From contig JAAYQG010000126.1 of assembly GCA_012519415.1 (NCBI GenBank), forward strand, positions 1-50,098: 50,098 nucleotides of DNA, in the 5' to 3' direction. A program made the translations under genes and the position numbers. Positions 39,102 through 48,620 of this stretch are shown piece by piece. How positions within the stretch are numbered: the first letter of the stretch is position 1; every line of letters starts with the position of its first letter. The DNA comes from Treponema sp. GTDB taxonomy: Bacteria > Spirochaetota > Spirochaetia > Treponematales > Treponemataceae. The notes below the pieces were generated by a model. That model was not told where the DNA came from. It searched no databases and saw only the letters and a program-made list of their open reading frames with translations.

Positions 39102-40901
39102 TTATTTTTTTGTAAAATAGACGGTGTAGCTTTCGTCTGTAATTTCATATAACGGCACAAACTGAAAATTTTTATCCTGAAATTTTGTATTATAAGTGCT
39201 TTGTTTCCAAGAAAAAGACGAATATAAATGTTCCAGTTGTTGAATCAATGTGTTTTTTATGTCTTTGTTTATTTTAAGACCGCAATCTGAATCTATAAGA
39301 CCTGCAAGCACAATCGGGCCTTCCATTACTGCAATCATGTTTTCCGTGCCGTTCAAATCAACGGAATAAACTTCCGGTGTAAATGAAATTTTCAGTCCAA
39401 AATAACCTGTGTCAACATTTATGCATGCATATCCGTTTTTGATTTTCGGTTCAATTTTTTTGTTATCAAAAATAAAATTTGTATTTTTGCTCCATGTAGG
39501 AATCCTGAATTTCAATTCTTTTTTTGCGCCTTTGTTCTTTATTATAAAATTTAGTTGCCATCTGGACATTTGACCGATTTCTGCTTGTGAAAAAGTAGAT
39601 TGAGTATCATAAAATTTCATATCAACAGATTGTTTTATTGAAAACGAATGTTCATCTGATTCATAAATTGAAGGAATATATTGATTTATAAAAATTGAAT
39701 TGTTTTCGTCAACAGCATAACAAAAGCGATTGTATATAGTCTGAGCCTGAACCATTGTTCCATGACAACAGAAAAAATCTCGTGTTTTGCTCCCAAAGCT
39801 TTTTTTTGCGCCTGCTTGTAACGGCAAAAAGTAGCTTGGCATAGCTGTATGTTTGTTTTGTTGAGCTAAAAAACCATTGTAAAGATTTAGTTCAATATAA
39901 TCTTGATATTTTGAATCAGCTGTGAGCAAAAACATATATTGAGCAAATCTGCACATATTATAGACAGTACAAAATTCTTGGTCATTTTCATTTAGAAAAT
40001 TGGCTTGCATATTGCACGGTATCCAAAATTCTCCTGAATTGCTTCCGCCGGTGCAAAAATATCCACGCTCTTCTACAGCCCACCTCCAAAACTGTTCGGC
40101 AATTTCTAGCCACTTTTTATCTTTAGTAATCATATACATTTTGCATGCGCCGTGAGCAAGCGGAATACTTGCGTTCGCATGAATATTTGTAAGCGCATCC
40201 TTTTTTTCTAAAAGAGTTGAAAATTCAGTATTGGCTGAATAAGCTTTCGCTAAATTCATATATTTTTTATCAGCAGTAATTTCATACATAGCAGCCCAAA
40301 TTTCAAGCATTCCGCCTTGCTCGCCGGAATAAATTGCTTTAGGATTATGTTTTTCTTCGTATTCTACCCAGCGAACATACCAATCTGCAAGATTGTTCAA
40401 AATCTTTAAGGCTTTTTTGTTTTTAGCATAAACGTAAGAATCCATTAAACCCATGCAAGTTTTGTGCATTGTATATTGCGGCGACCAAATATATTCGGTT
40501 GTTTCAAGTCTTGCAAAATATTTTTCCGGAATTGAGCCTACCCATTTGCCGCCGTTCAGTTTTTGGCATCGTTCCAGTTCGTCAATAATATGGTCAAGTT
40601 TCGATTTTAATTCCGAATCGCCGTAAGTTCCGATTAACATGGCTGATGCAGATAACCAGTGCCCTAAAAAATGTCCTCGAAGCTGACAACTTGGAGATTC
40701 CCAGCCCCAGTGCATTTTTGCACATTCAGGATTATGAACGCGGGAATTCGGCGTGCAAATTCCCGCTTCAAAATAAAAATTCTGCAACAAGCAATCCGAA
40801 TCCAGCTCAATCAAATATGAGCGGTTTATATTTTCTCGTTCCTTAAAAATTCCATCTGTTAAACGAACTTCGCCGATTTTTGTATTTTGCATCATATTCA
40901 T
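39102..40901 (-). CDS. GH127-like (DUF1680) glycoside hydrolase, putative beta-L-arabinofuranosidase
   Basis: DUF1680-type sequence with ExC (QEFCTVYNM) and CC (FFCCHGT) motifs; no signal peptide. Confidence 0.85.
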   Translation of the reverse strand: MNMMQNTKIGEVRLTDGIFKERENINRSYLIELDSDCLLQNFYFEAGICTPNSRVHNPECAKMHWGWESPSCQLRGHFLGHWLSASAMLIGTYGDSELKSKLDHIIDELERCQKLNGGKWVGSIPEKYFARLETTEYIWSPQYTMHKTCMGLMDSYVYAKNKKALKILNNLADWYVRWVEYEEKHNPKAIYSGEQGGMLEIWAAMYEITADKKYMNLAKAYSANTEFSTLLEKKDALTNIHANASIPLAHGACKMYMITKDKKWLEIAEQFWRWAVEERGYFCTGGSNSGEFWIPCNMQANFLNENDQEFCTVYNMCRFAQYMFLLTADSKYQDYIELNLYNGFLAQQNKHTAMPSYFLPLQAGAKKSFGSKTRDFFCCHGTMVQAQTIYNRFCYAVDENNSIFINQYIPSIYESDEHSFSIKQSVDMKFYDTQSTFSQAEIGQMSRWQLNFIIKNKGAKKELKFRIPTWSKNTNFIFDNKKIEPKIKNGYACINVDTGYFGLKISFTPEVYSVDLNGTENMIAVMEGPIVLAGLIDSDCGLKINKDIKNTLIQQLEHLYSSFSWKQSTYNTKFQDKNFQFVPLYEITDESYTVYFTKK

Positions 40902-41052
40902 ACCCTTTTGATTAATTTTCTGCTTTCATTTTACAACTACTTTTGAAGTTTGTCGGCTGAAAAGTGAATTAAATTTCAAAACAAAACAGATTGTGCATCT
41001 TTGTTTGTTTCGCACTTCAAGGTGAATTTTACAAAACACACCTGTTTTATGA

Positions 41053-41058
41053 TATACT
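41053..41058 (+). promoter_or_regulatory. candidate -10 (TATACT) for the GH95 gene
   Basis: TATACT with TTACAA about 18 nt upstream. Confidence 0.4.
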
Positions 41059-41114
41059 CAAGAGAAAAAATCATTAAATCGCTTGGGTTTTGTGCTGAAG
41101 TTTGAGGTATTCAC

Positions 41115-43481
41115 ATGAATGATAAATTGCTTTTTACAACAGTACCTGAAAAATGGGAAGAATATCTTCCTTTGGGGAACGGACGGCTCGGTTGCATGGT
41201 TAAAACTCACCCATGTAACGAAATAATTCAGCTTAATGAAGAGGGAATTTGGTCTGGAGGTCCTCAGGAGCGTTCAAACCCCGACACACAAAAAACGCAT
41301 TCAAAAATACGAAATCTTGTAAAAAGCGGAAATGTGCTTGAAGCTCAAGAACTTGGGTTTGAAACAATGAGCGCAATGGGCTTCAACGAGCGAGTTTATC
41401 AGACTGCTGGTGATTTTAAAATAGATTTTTATGCTGATGATAATTTTGGAATTGAATGCGGCTGGCCTCTTCGCCATAAAAGCGATCAAGCTTGCATAGA
41501 TTCTTATAAGTCTGTTCTTGATATTTCAGCTGCAAATTGTGATATAACTTATACAGACAAAAACGGAACTAAATTTTCACGGCGTATTTGGGCGAGTGCA
41601 GCAGACGACGCAATCTTTATGCATGTTAAAGCAGAAAAACTCGGACAGATTAATTTTCGCGGTTATCTTGATCGCGGAATTTGGTGCGACAGTGTTTATG
41701 TAAAAAACAACTTTATATTTCTCGAAGATTCGCATGGAATTCCGTTTTGTGTTGGCGTAGGTGTTGTAGCGAATGGCGGTAAAGTATATACATCAGGATT
41801 TACTTTAGCAGGAGATAACTGCAATGAAGTGCTTTTTTTTATAGATATAAATTCATGGAAATGGAATAAAAAAAATATAGATAAAAAACAATATGAAAAA
41901 TTGATTAAGAAAAATGTATGGAGCTCAAAATGTAATAATAAGCTTTTGGAAATTAAAAAATTTGCAGAAAATCATGGTGTAAAATTTGCTGTTGAATATT
42001 ATTTTAAAAGACATTTAGATGAATACAAAGCTTATTGGAACAGAATGAGTTTGCAAATTGGCGAAATTCCTTCTTGCAAAGAATTTGATGTAACAACGCC
42101 AATGTTGCTAAAGTCGGCTAGTTTTGAAAATACTCACCTCGTAAATATATATGCAAATTTTGCTCGCTATCTTTTAATTTCGGCAAGTCGTGTTCCAGGC
42201 GAACTTCCAATAACGCTTCAAGGTCTTTGGAACTGTTATATAGATCCACCTTGGGGCAGCAAATATACAATTAATATAAATGCACAAATGAATTATTGGC
42301 CTGTAAATATGGCTGCGCTAAGTGAATGTGAATATCCGTTTTTTAATTTGCTTGAGCGTGCTTACGAGAAAGGCTGTTATGTTGCAAAAAAAATGTATGC
42401 TTGTCGCGGTTATGTGCTTCATCACAATACAGATTATTGGGGAGATGCTTGTCCTCAAGATACATGGCTGCCCGGAACTTATTGGGTGCTTGGCGCAGCA
42501 TGGGTTTCAATTCATATATGGGAGCATTTTGAATATACTCAAAATATTGCAATTTTAAAGCGATATTATTATTTGATTCACGAATCATGTCGCTTTTTTG
42601 TAGATTATTTACAGCCATGCAGTTTTACTGCTGAAGATGAAACGCCGTATCTTGTAATAAATCCATCTTTATCTCCGGAAAATTCATATGTTACAAAAAC
42701 AGGGCAGGTGGGCGCATTTACCGAAGGTTCGCAAATGGATAACATGATTCTTGAACATCTGTTTAAGAGTTGCTTAAAAGCATATGCTGTTCTTGGCAAT
42801 TCAGCTCGTAACAAAAAAAACAAGCGTTATAATGAGTCCGAATATGCGGATTTTGAATATGTGTTAAATCACTTAAAGCCGCCTTCTCTAAATAAAGACG
42901 GTTCTCTTATGGAATGGAATACTGAAGTAGAAGAAGCAGAACCGGGCCATCGTCATATTTCGCATCTTTATGGATTGTTTCCGGGGCATACAATTACAGT
43001 TGAAAAAACGCCTGACCTTGCCGAAGCTTGCAAAAAAACTTTAACCAAACGCTTAGCACATGGCGGCGGTCATACAGGTTGGAGCCAGTCATGGATTATC
43101 AATTTTCGTGCACAGCTTGAACAAGGCGACGAAGCATTAAAAGCACTTGTATCATTGTTTTGCCATTCAACATTACCGAATCTGCTTGATAATCATCCCC
43201 CGTTTCAAATTGACGGCAATTTCGGCTCATTCGCCGCAATTATGCGAATGCTTATTCAGTCTGAATATAATGACGACGGCACAGTGTATGTAAAATTATT
43301 GCCAGCTCTCCCAAATGAAAAAGCATGGCAAACAGGCTTTGTGCGAGGAATTGGAATTAAAGGCAACTGGTTTTTAAGTTTTAACTGGAAAAACAGGAAA
43401 ATTGAGAATTTAGAATTGATTCCGGGAAAAAACGCAATATCAAAAAACAAGCTAAAATTTAGCGAAAATACAAACCTTTGA
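41115..43481 (+). CDS. GH95-like alpha-L-fucosidase / alpha-L-galactosidase
   Basis: LPLGNGRLGCMV, YTININAQMNYWPVNMAALSE, EWNTEVEEAEPGHRHISHLYGLFPG, FQIDGNFGSFAAIMRML. Confidence 0.92.
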   Translation: MNDKLLFTTVPEKWEEYLPLGNGRLGCMVKTHPCNEIIQLNEEGIWSGGPQERSNPDTQKTHSKIRNLVKSGNVLEAQELGFETMSAMGFNERVYQTAGDFKIDFYADDNFGIECGWPLRHKSDQACIDSYKSVLDISAANCDITYTDKNGTKFSRRIWASAADDAIFMHVKAEKLGQINFRGYLDRGIWCDSVYVKNNFIFLEDSHGIPFCVGVGVVANGGKVYTSGFTLAGDNCNEVLFFIDINSWKWNKKNIDKKQYEKLIKKNVWSSKCNNKLLEIKKFAENHGVKFAVEYYFKRHLDEYKAYWNRMSLQIGEIPSCKEFDVTTPMLLKSASFENTHLVNIYANFARYLLISASRVPGELPITLQGLWNCYIDPPWGSKYTININAQMNYWPVNMAALSECEYPFFNLLERAYEKGCYVAKKMYACRGYVLHHNTDYWGDACPQDTWLPGTYWVLGAAWVSIHIWEHFEYTQNIAILKRYYYLIHESCRFFVDYLQPCSFTAEDETPYLVINPSLSPENSYVTKTGQVGAFTEGSQMDNMILEHLFKSCLKAYAVLGNSARNKKNKRYNESEYADFEYVLNHLKPPSLNKDGSLMEWNTEVEEAEPGHRHISHLYGLFPGHTITVEKTPDLAEACKKTLTKRLAHGGGHTGWSQSWIINFRAQLEQGDEALKALVSLFCHSTLPNLLDNHPPFQIDGNFGSFAAIMRMLIQSEYNDDGTVYVKLLPALPNEKAWQTGFVRGIGIKGNWFLSFNWKNRKIENLELIPGKNAISKNKLKFSENTNL

Positions 43482-43569
43482 CGCAGTTGTGCATTTTGTC
43501 GCTCCAAATCCTAAACTGTAGAATTTTCCAATGCGAAACGATTCTGTACGGATGTATGGTTCAAATTCC

Positions 43570-43597
43570 GTTAATCAGGTTTTTTCGCCTGATTAAC
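43570..43597. other. perfect 10-bp inverted repeat spanning the 3' codons of the YitT-like gene
   Basis: GTTAATCAGG - 8 nt - CCTGATTAAC; minus-strand last codons GTT AAT CAG GCG AAA AAA CCT GAT TAA. Confidence 0.85.
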
Positions 43598-44233
43598 TTG
43601 CAAAATCGGACGAGTTATATGCACATTAAAAAATTCTATTAACGGCCCCATGAAGAACGCAGTAATTATAGTTCCAGCTCCTGCGATTGTGGGAATTGCA
43701 GAAAATTTACCGCCAGAAAACAAAAACAAAATTGTTCCTGTAATTACGCAGACTAAATCTGTGATAATGCGTACATACTGAAATTTTCCTTTTTTCCAAG
43801 TGTTGCAAATTATAAGAGCAACTGCATCGTATGTTGAAACGCCAAGATCTGCTGTCATATAAAATGCAGACCCAAAACAAATAATCACAACTCCAACTAC
43901 AAGACAAATAATACGCACAATTATATTCGGCTCAACTATAATTGTTTGTAAAAATTCAAAAGTAAACTGCGTAATATAGCCGAGCAAAAATAAATTTATG
44001 AAAGTTGCAATCCCAATGTAATGTTTATCAAATGTGAGTGCAAAAAGCAAAAGAACAGCATTTGCAATCACATAAAGAGTTCCAAATTTGATAGGAACTA
44101 GCGCATCAAGGCCAGCCATAAAAGACTGGAACGGATCAACTCCTAGTGCCGCAATTTTAAATATTCCAACACTTATTGCGCAAATTATTACACCAAAAAG
44201 AGACATCAATATTCGTTTCGCTTTTGTATTCAT
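43571..44233 (-). CDS. YitT/YczE-family integral membrane protein
   Basis: ISVGIFKIAALGVDPFQSFMAGL; TADLGVSTYDAVALII; about 6 TM segments. Confidence 0.75.
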   Translation of the reverse strand: MNTKAKRILMSLFGVIICAISVGIFKIAALGVDPFQSFMAGLDALVPIKFGTLYVIANAVLLLFALTFDKHYIGIATFINLFLLGYITQFTFEFLQTIIVEPNIIVRIICLVVGVVIICFGSAFYMTADLGVSTYDAVALIICNTWKKGKFQYVRIITDLVCVITGTILFLFSGGKFSAIPTIAGAGTIITAFFMGPLIEFFNVHITRPILQVNQAKKPD

Positions 44234-44377
44234 AAAAGTAATTATATTTGCAAATCAAATCTTGTAGTAGAGGGAAAAATCCTTATGATTCGCTGAAAAT
44301 TGTTTAGATAAGGTAAAGTTATCAGCATAAATTGATTTTTTAATTCCTTTTGGAAAAATATAGTGTATATTTGTGTT

Positions 44378-44809
44378 ATGAAACGCACAATTTTTATTAT
44401 ATTATTGACAATAGTTTTCGTTTTCGGCTGCACAAAAAAAACTTTAAGTGAATCTGCGAAAACAATTTTCGCAATCAACGCAGAGGAACAAACTGTGTCA
44501 TTTAAACGTGTTTCCATGAAAGAAGGAATTGCTCTTTCTAGGAATAATCCGGATTCAATTATTGTCGATGTTCGCCGCCCTGAAGAATATGGAAGCGGGC
44601 ACATTCCGGGTGCAGTGATTTTAACTATGGAAAAAATTAATGAAGAAACAGCACAAGCTGTGTTGCCCGATAAAAACCAGATGATTTTGATATATTGCAG
44701 AAGCGGCAACCGAAGCAAAATTGCGGCGCAAATGCTCGTTGAATTAGGTTACCAAAACGTTTATGAAATAGGCGGAATTTTCGATTACAGCGGCGAAATT
44801 GAAAAATAA
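44378..44809 (+). CDS. rhodanese-domain lipoprotein
   Basis: lipobox VFVFGC; DSIIVDVRRPEEYGSGHIPGAV; active-site loop YCRSGNRS; start moved from 44363. Confidence 0.9.
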   Translation: MKRTIFIILLTIVFVFGCTKKTLSESAKTIFAINAEEQTVSFKRVSMKEGIALSRNNPDSIIVDVRRPEEYGSGHIPGAVILTMEKINEETAQAVLPDKNQMILIYCRSGNRSKIAAQMLVELGYQNVYEIGGIFDYSGEIEK

Positions 44810-44868
44810 AAGTTCAGCATAACGATACGTTCGTTTTAAGGAATTATGAGAATTATGTATTTTTTTTG

Positions 44869-44896
44869 TTGACAATTGATGATTATGTGATATATT
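44869..44896 (+). promoter_or_regulatory. promoter of the Fur/PerR gene
   Basis: TTGACA (44869-44874) - 16 nt - TATATT (44891-44896). Confidence 0.7.
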
Positions 44897-44900
44897 AAAC

Positions 44901-44915
44901 CAGTAATGATTACTG
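44901..44915. promoter_or_regulatory. 7-1-7 palindrome CAGTAATGATTACTG, candidate PerR/Fur box
   Basis: perfect 15-bp palindrome about 5 bp downstream of the -10, before a Fur-family gene. Confidence 0.65.
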
Positions 44916-44932
44916 TTTTTCAAAGAAAGAAT

Positions 44933-45322
44933 ATGAATTATAGCAGGCAGCGTGATTTAATAATGGAGTATTTGAAAACCACCTCATGCCACCCTACTGC
45001 TGAGAAAATTTACGAAAAGGTAAAGCTACAAGAACCAAACATAAGTCTTGGTACGGTTTACAGAAATTTAAAACAGCTTGTAGATAATAAAATGATTTTG
45101 CGCCTTCATATGGGAGATGGAGTAGACCGCTTTGATGCAAACATAAGTGAACATAATCACTTATATTGCACAAATTGTGGCAAGGTGTATGACCTTGAAA
45201 AAAAAATACCAGATAAGGTTGTTCAGAATATTTATACGTCTGATTTTCAAGGCGAAAACAAAATCGATGGATTTGTAATTTACTTTTATGGTAAATGTAG
45301 AAGTTGTAAATTATTGAATTAG
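44933..45322 (+). CDS. Fur-family regulator, PerR-like
   Basis: NYSRQRDLIMEYLKTTSCHPTAEKIYEKV; SLGTVYRNLKQL; DANISEHNHLYCTNCGKVYDL; CRSC; start moved from 44906, which overlaps the palindrome. Confidence 0.9.
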   Translation: MNYSRQRDLIMEYLKTTSCHPTAEKIYEKVKLQEPNISLGTVYRNLKQLVDNKMILRLHMGDGVDRFDANISEHNHLYCTNCGKVYDLEKKIPDKVVQNIYTSDFQGENKIDGFVIYFYGKCRSCKLLN

Positions 45323-45335
45323 GAGGGATTTTTTT

Positions 45336-45953
45336 GTGGATATAAAAGCATTATTTAACTTGTCGTATGGTGTTTTTATTCTTGGTGCAAAATCGGGCGA
45401 CAAAATAAATGCTTGTGTAAATAATACATGTATGCAAGTTGCAAACGATCCGATTCGCATAGCTATTTCTATTTTGAACAGAAATTATACTTGCCAGTTT
45501 ATAAAAGAATCTGGCACTTTTTCTCTTTCTGTTTTAGACAAGACCACGACTTTTGATACTATAAAACATTTTGGTTATCAAAGCGGTCGTGATGTTAATA
45601 AGTTTGAACAGTTTCCATATTTACTTGATTTGAATGGAAATCCTTATCTGAAAAGCCAGATATGTTCTATGATCTCTGCTAAAGTTTTATCAAGTCAAGA
45701 TTTAACTACCCATACTTTGTTTATAGCTGAAATTCAGGAGGCACAAGTTATGAGCAACGAAAAACCAATTACCTATTCGGATTATCAAAATGATATTAAG
45801 CCAAAGCCAGCGACACAAGCTGAAAAAAAGATTGTCGGTTGGCGATGCAAAATCTGCGATTATGTGTATGATGGTGCGGAAATTCCACAAGATTTTATCT
45901 GCCCATTGTGCGGTCATCCTGTTGACGATTTTGAGCCGATTTATGAATCATAA
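45336..45953 (+). CDS. flavin reductase-rubredoxin fusion (high-molecular-weight rubredoxin, Hrb-like)
   Basis: flavin-reductase-like N-terminus; C-terminal rubredoxin GWRCKICDYVYDG...DFICPLCGHPVDDFEPI. Confidence 0.92.
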   Translation: MDIKALFNLSYGVFILGAKSGDKINACVNNTCMQVANDPIRIAISILNRNYTCQFIKESGTFSLSVLDKTTTFDTIKHFGYQSGRDVNKFEQFPYLLDLNGNPYLKSQICSMISAKVLSSQDLTTHTLFIAEIQEAQVMSNEKPITYSDYQNDIKPKPATQAEKKIVGWRCKICDYVYDGAEIPQDFICPLCGHPVDDFEPIYES

Positions 45954-46162
45954 TGAATAGCGCAATGCGAAAACTTGAACATTGCGCTAAAAAACAGCAT
46001 ATAATTTTCGACTTGAATATTGATTTATGCAACGATTTATAAATGCTGAATATTTTATTTTTTATCAATATCAAAATTGAAATTACAATTATGGTATTAA
46101 GGTGAATTTTAACAATTTAATTTTTATATTCACCATAAATTACATTTTTTAGGAGAATTATT

Positions 46163-46543
46163 ATGGAAATGAAATTTTACAAGTGTGAACTTTGTGGAAA
46201 AATTATTGCAAATGTAAAAGAAACAGCTGTACCAACAATTTGCTGTGGCGAAGCAATGCAGCAACTTATTCCAAATACAACCGATGCTTCTGGTGAAAAA
46301 CACGTTCCTGTTGTTACAAAAAAAGGCAACTTAGTAGAAGTTACTGTTGGTTCTGTAGATCATCCTATGATTCCGGAACATTTCATTACATGGATTGCAA
46401 TTCAGACAAAACACGGCAATCAGCGCAAAGAATTAAAAGCCGGCGATGCGCCAAAAGTAACTTTTGCTGTTGTTGATGGAGATGAAGTAATTAAAGCATT
46501 TGCTTATTGCAATTTGCATGGACTTTGGGAATCAGCAAACTAA
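46163..46543 (+). CDS. desulfoferrodoxin / superoxide reductase
   Basis: CELCG..ICCGEAM N-terminal centre; EKHVPVV, DHPMIPEHFITWI, CNLHGLW. Confidence 0.95.
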   Translation: MEMKFYKCELCGKIIANVKETAVPTICCGEAMQQLIPNTTDASGEKHVPVVTKKGNLVEVTVGSVDHPMIPEHFITWIAIQTKHGNQRKELKAGDAPKVTFAVVDGDEVIKAFAYCNLHGLWESAN

Positions 46544-46569
46544 AATAATAAAATTAGGAGTTGCAAAAC

Positions 46570-47106
46570 ATGAATAAATATAAAGGAACACAGACCGAAA
46601 AAAACTTACAAGCTGCTTTTGCAGGAGAATCACAAGCTAGAAACAAGTACACATATTTTGCTTCTACTGCAAAAAAAGAAGGCTTTGAACAAATTGCCGC
46701 GATTTTTGAAGCAACAGCAAACAACGAAAAAGAACATGCAAAAATGTGGTTCAAAGAGTTAAACGGAATCGGTGATACAGCTGAAAACTTAGGAGCTGCT
46801 GCTGATGGTGAAAATTATGAATGGACAGATATGTATGATGGTTTTGCAAAAACAGCTGAACAAGAAGGTTTTCCAGAATTAGCTGCAAAGTTCAGAGCTG
46901 TTGCTGAAGTAGAAAAACATCATGAAGAGCGTTATCGTGCATTGCTTAAAAACGTAGAAACTGCTGCTGTTTTTGAAAAGAGCGAAGTTAAAGTTTGGGA
47001 ATGTCGCAACTGCGGTCATATTGTAGTTGGAAAAAAAGCACCGGAAATTTGTCCGGTTTGTGTTCATCCAAAAGCATATTTTGAAATCAATGCGAAAAAC
47101 TATTGA
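46570..47106 (+). CDS. rubrerythrin
   Basis: [39 protein letters not shown]-terminal [28 protein letters not shown]; start moved from 46561. Confidence 0.96.
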   Translation: MNKYKGTQTEKNLQAAFAGESQARNKYTYFASTAKKEGFEQIAAIFEATANNEKEHAKMWFKELNGIGDTAENLGAAADGENYEWTDMYDGFAKTAEQEGFPELAAKFRAVAEVEKHHEERYRALLKNVETAAVFEKSEVKVWECRNCGHIVVGKKAPEICPVCVHPKAYFEINAKNY

Positions 47107-47161
47107 TTAGTGCGTGTTTCATGTTGAACAAAACATAAAGTACAATTTTCTCTATTACAAA

Positions 47162-47204
47162 AGGTTTGATACCCTGCACTTAAATAATGCAAGGTATTAA
47201 ACCT
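47162..47204. other. long imperfect inverted repeat between the rubrerythrin and flavodiiron genes
   Basis: AGGTTTGATACCCTGCA - 9 nt - TGCAAGGTATTAAACCT (17-bp stem, 2 non-Watson-Crick), then CTCTT-TATT-AAGAG; no T-tract. Confidence 0.75.
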
Positions 47205-47378
47205 ACTCTTTATTAAGAGCGGTTTAGACACGATAATTAAACAATCAGTAAATTAATTTTCTTAATTTGCTGAAATTTACTTGTCGTAAAACAGTGAGGT
47301 GTGTTGTTTTCTAAAGCTTTGACTGTTTTGTAACAGTTGACAGTTTTTTGAACAATAAAAAGGTGCAAAAGGTACAAA

Positions 47379-48536
47379 ATGGAAATTACAAAAGATATAA
47401 AATATGTTGGTGTAAATGATCATAAGATTGATTTGTTTGAGGGACAATTTGTAGTTCCAAATGGAATGTCTTACAATTCTTATGTAATTCTTGATGAAAA
47501 AATTGCGGTTATGGATTCTGTGGCTGAAACCTTTGGAGCTGAATGGCTTGAAAATATAAAATCCGTTATCGGTGAAAAAAAGCCCGAATATCTTGTTATT
47601 CAGCATATGGAAATGGATCACTCAAATAATATTCTTGCGTTTACGCAGGAATATCCGGAAGCAAAAATTGTTGCAACAAAAATGGCTTTTGCTATAATGA
47701 AATGCTATTTTGGAAATGATTTTTTAGAAAAACAAATAATTGTTACGGATTGTTCTAAGCTTGAACTTGGAAAACATATTTTGAATTTTGTTACGGCACC
47801 AAATGTACATTGGCCTGAAGTTATTATGACTTATGAAAGCACAGAAAAAGTGCTTTTTGCAGCTGACGGTTTTGGCAAATTCGGTGCAAATGATATAGAA
47901 GATCCCGAAGGCTGGGATTGCGAAGCTCGTCGTTATTACTTTGGAATTATAGGAAAATTCGGTACTTTTGTTCAGTCTGCGCTTAAAAAATTAGCAGACT
48001 TTGAAATTAAAATTATATGTTCTTTACATGGACCTGTATTAACAGAAAATCTAAATTATTACATAAACCTTTATGATATATGGTCTTCATACAAGCCTGA
48101 ATCTGAAGGTGTTATGATTGCTTATACTTCCATATATGGAAATACAAAAAAAACAGTGGAAAAACTTGCGGAGCTTTTAAAATCAAAAGGATGCAAAAAT
48201 GTTGTTGTTGCAGATCTTGCAAGAGAAGATTTGCACGAATGTGTAGAAGATGCATTCCGTTACGAAAAATTGATTTTAGCTACTACAACATACTGCGGCG
48301 GTGTTTTTCCAAAAATGAGAGAATTTATACAGAATCTTACAGAGAGAAATTATCAAAACAGAAAAGTCGCTTTTGTAGAGAATGGTGCTTGGGGGCCGTT
48401 GGCTGCAAAATGTATGGAAGTTCTTTTTGTAGATTCAAAAAATATTACATTTGCAGAAAACAAAGTAACTGTAAAAATTTCAATGAATGAAGATACAATT
48501 CTTCAGCTTGAAAAGCTTGCAGAAGAAATGAAATAA
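47379..48536 (+). CDS. flavodiiron protein (A-type flavoprotein, FprA-like)
   Basis: diiron motif HMEMDH; flavodoxin domain VMIAYTSIYGNTKKTVEKLAELL. Confidence 0.95.
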   Translation: MEITKDIKYVGVNDHKIDLFEGQFVVPNGMSYNSYVILDEKIAVMDSVAETFGAEWLENIKSVIGEKKPEYLVIQHMEMDHSNNILAFTQEYPEAKIVATKMAFAIMKCYFGNDFLEKQIIVTDCSKLELGKHILNFVTAPNVHWPEVIMTYESTEKVLFAADGFGKFGANDIEDPEGWDCEARRYYFGIIGKFGTFVQSALKKLADFEIKIICSLHGPVLTENLNYYINLYDIWSSYKPESEGVMIAYTSIYGNTKKTVEKLAELLKSKGCKNVVVADLAREDLHECVEDAFRYEKLILATTTYCGGVFPKMREFIQNLTERNYQNRKVAFVENGAWGPLAAKCMEVLFVDSKNITFAENKVTVKISMNEDTILQLEKLAEEMK

Positions 48537-48620
48537 TCGCGAAAACTTTTGTGCTCCAAGATTTTGTATTGTTGTGGTTTTTGCAATTTGTTTGTTCTGT
48601 GTTAATTAAGTGAAAATCAA

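Noticed and set aside
44242-44718. 158-aa minus-strand ORF over the rhodanese gene
   Set aside because: Antisense to a clearly recognisable lipoprotein rhodanese ORF.
45958-45989. Rho-independent terminator after hrb
   Set aside because: The perfect stem is followed by AAAAAA rather than a T-run, so it was not called as a terminator on the plus strand.
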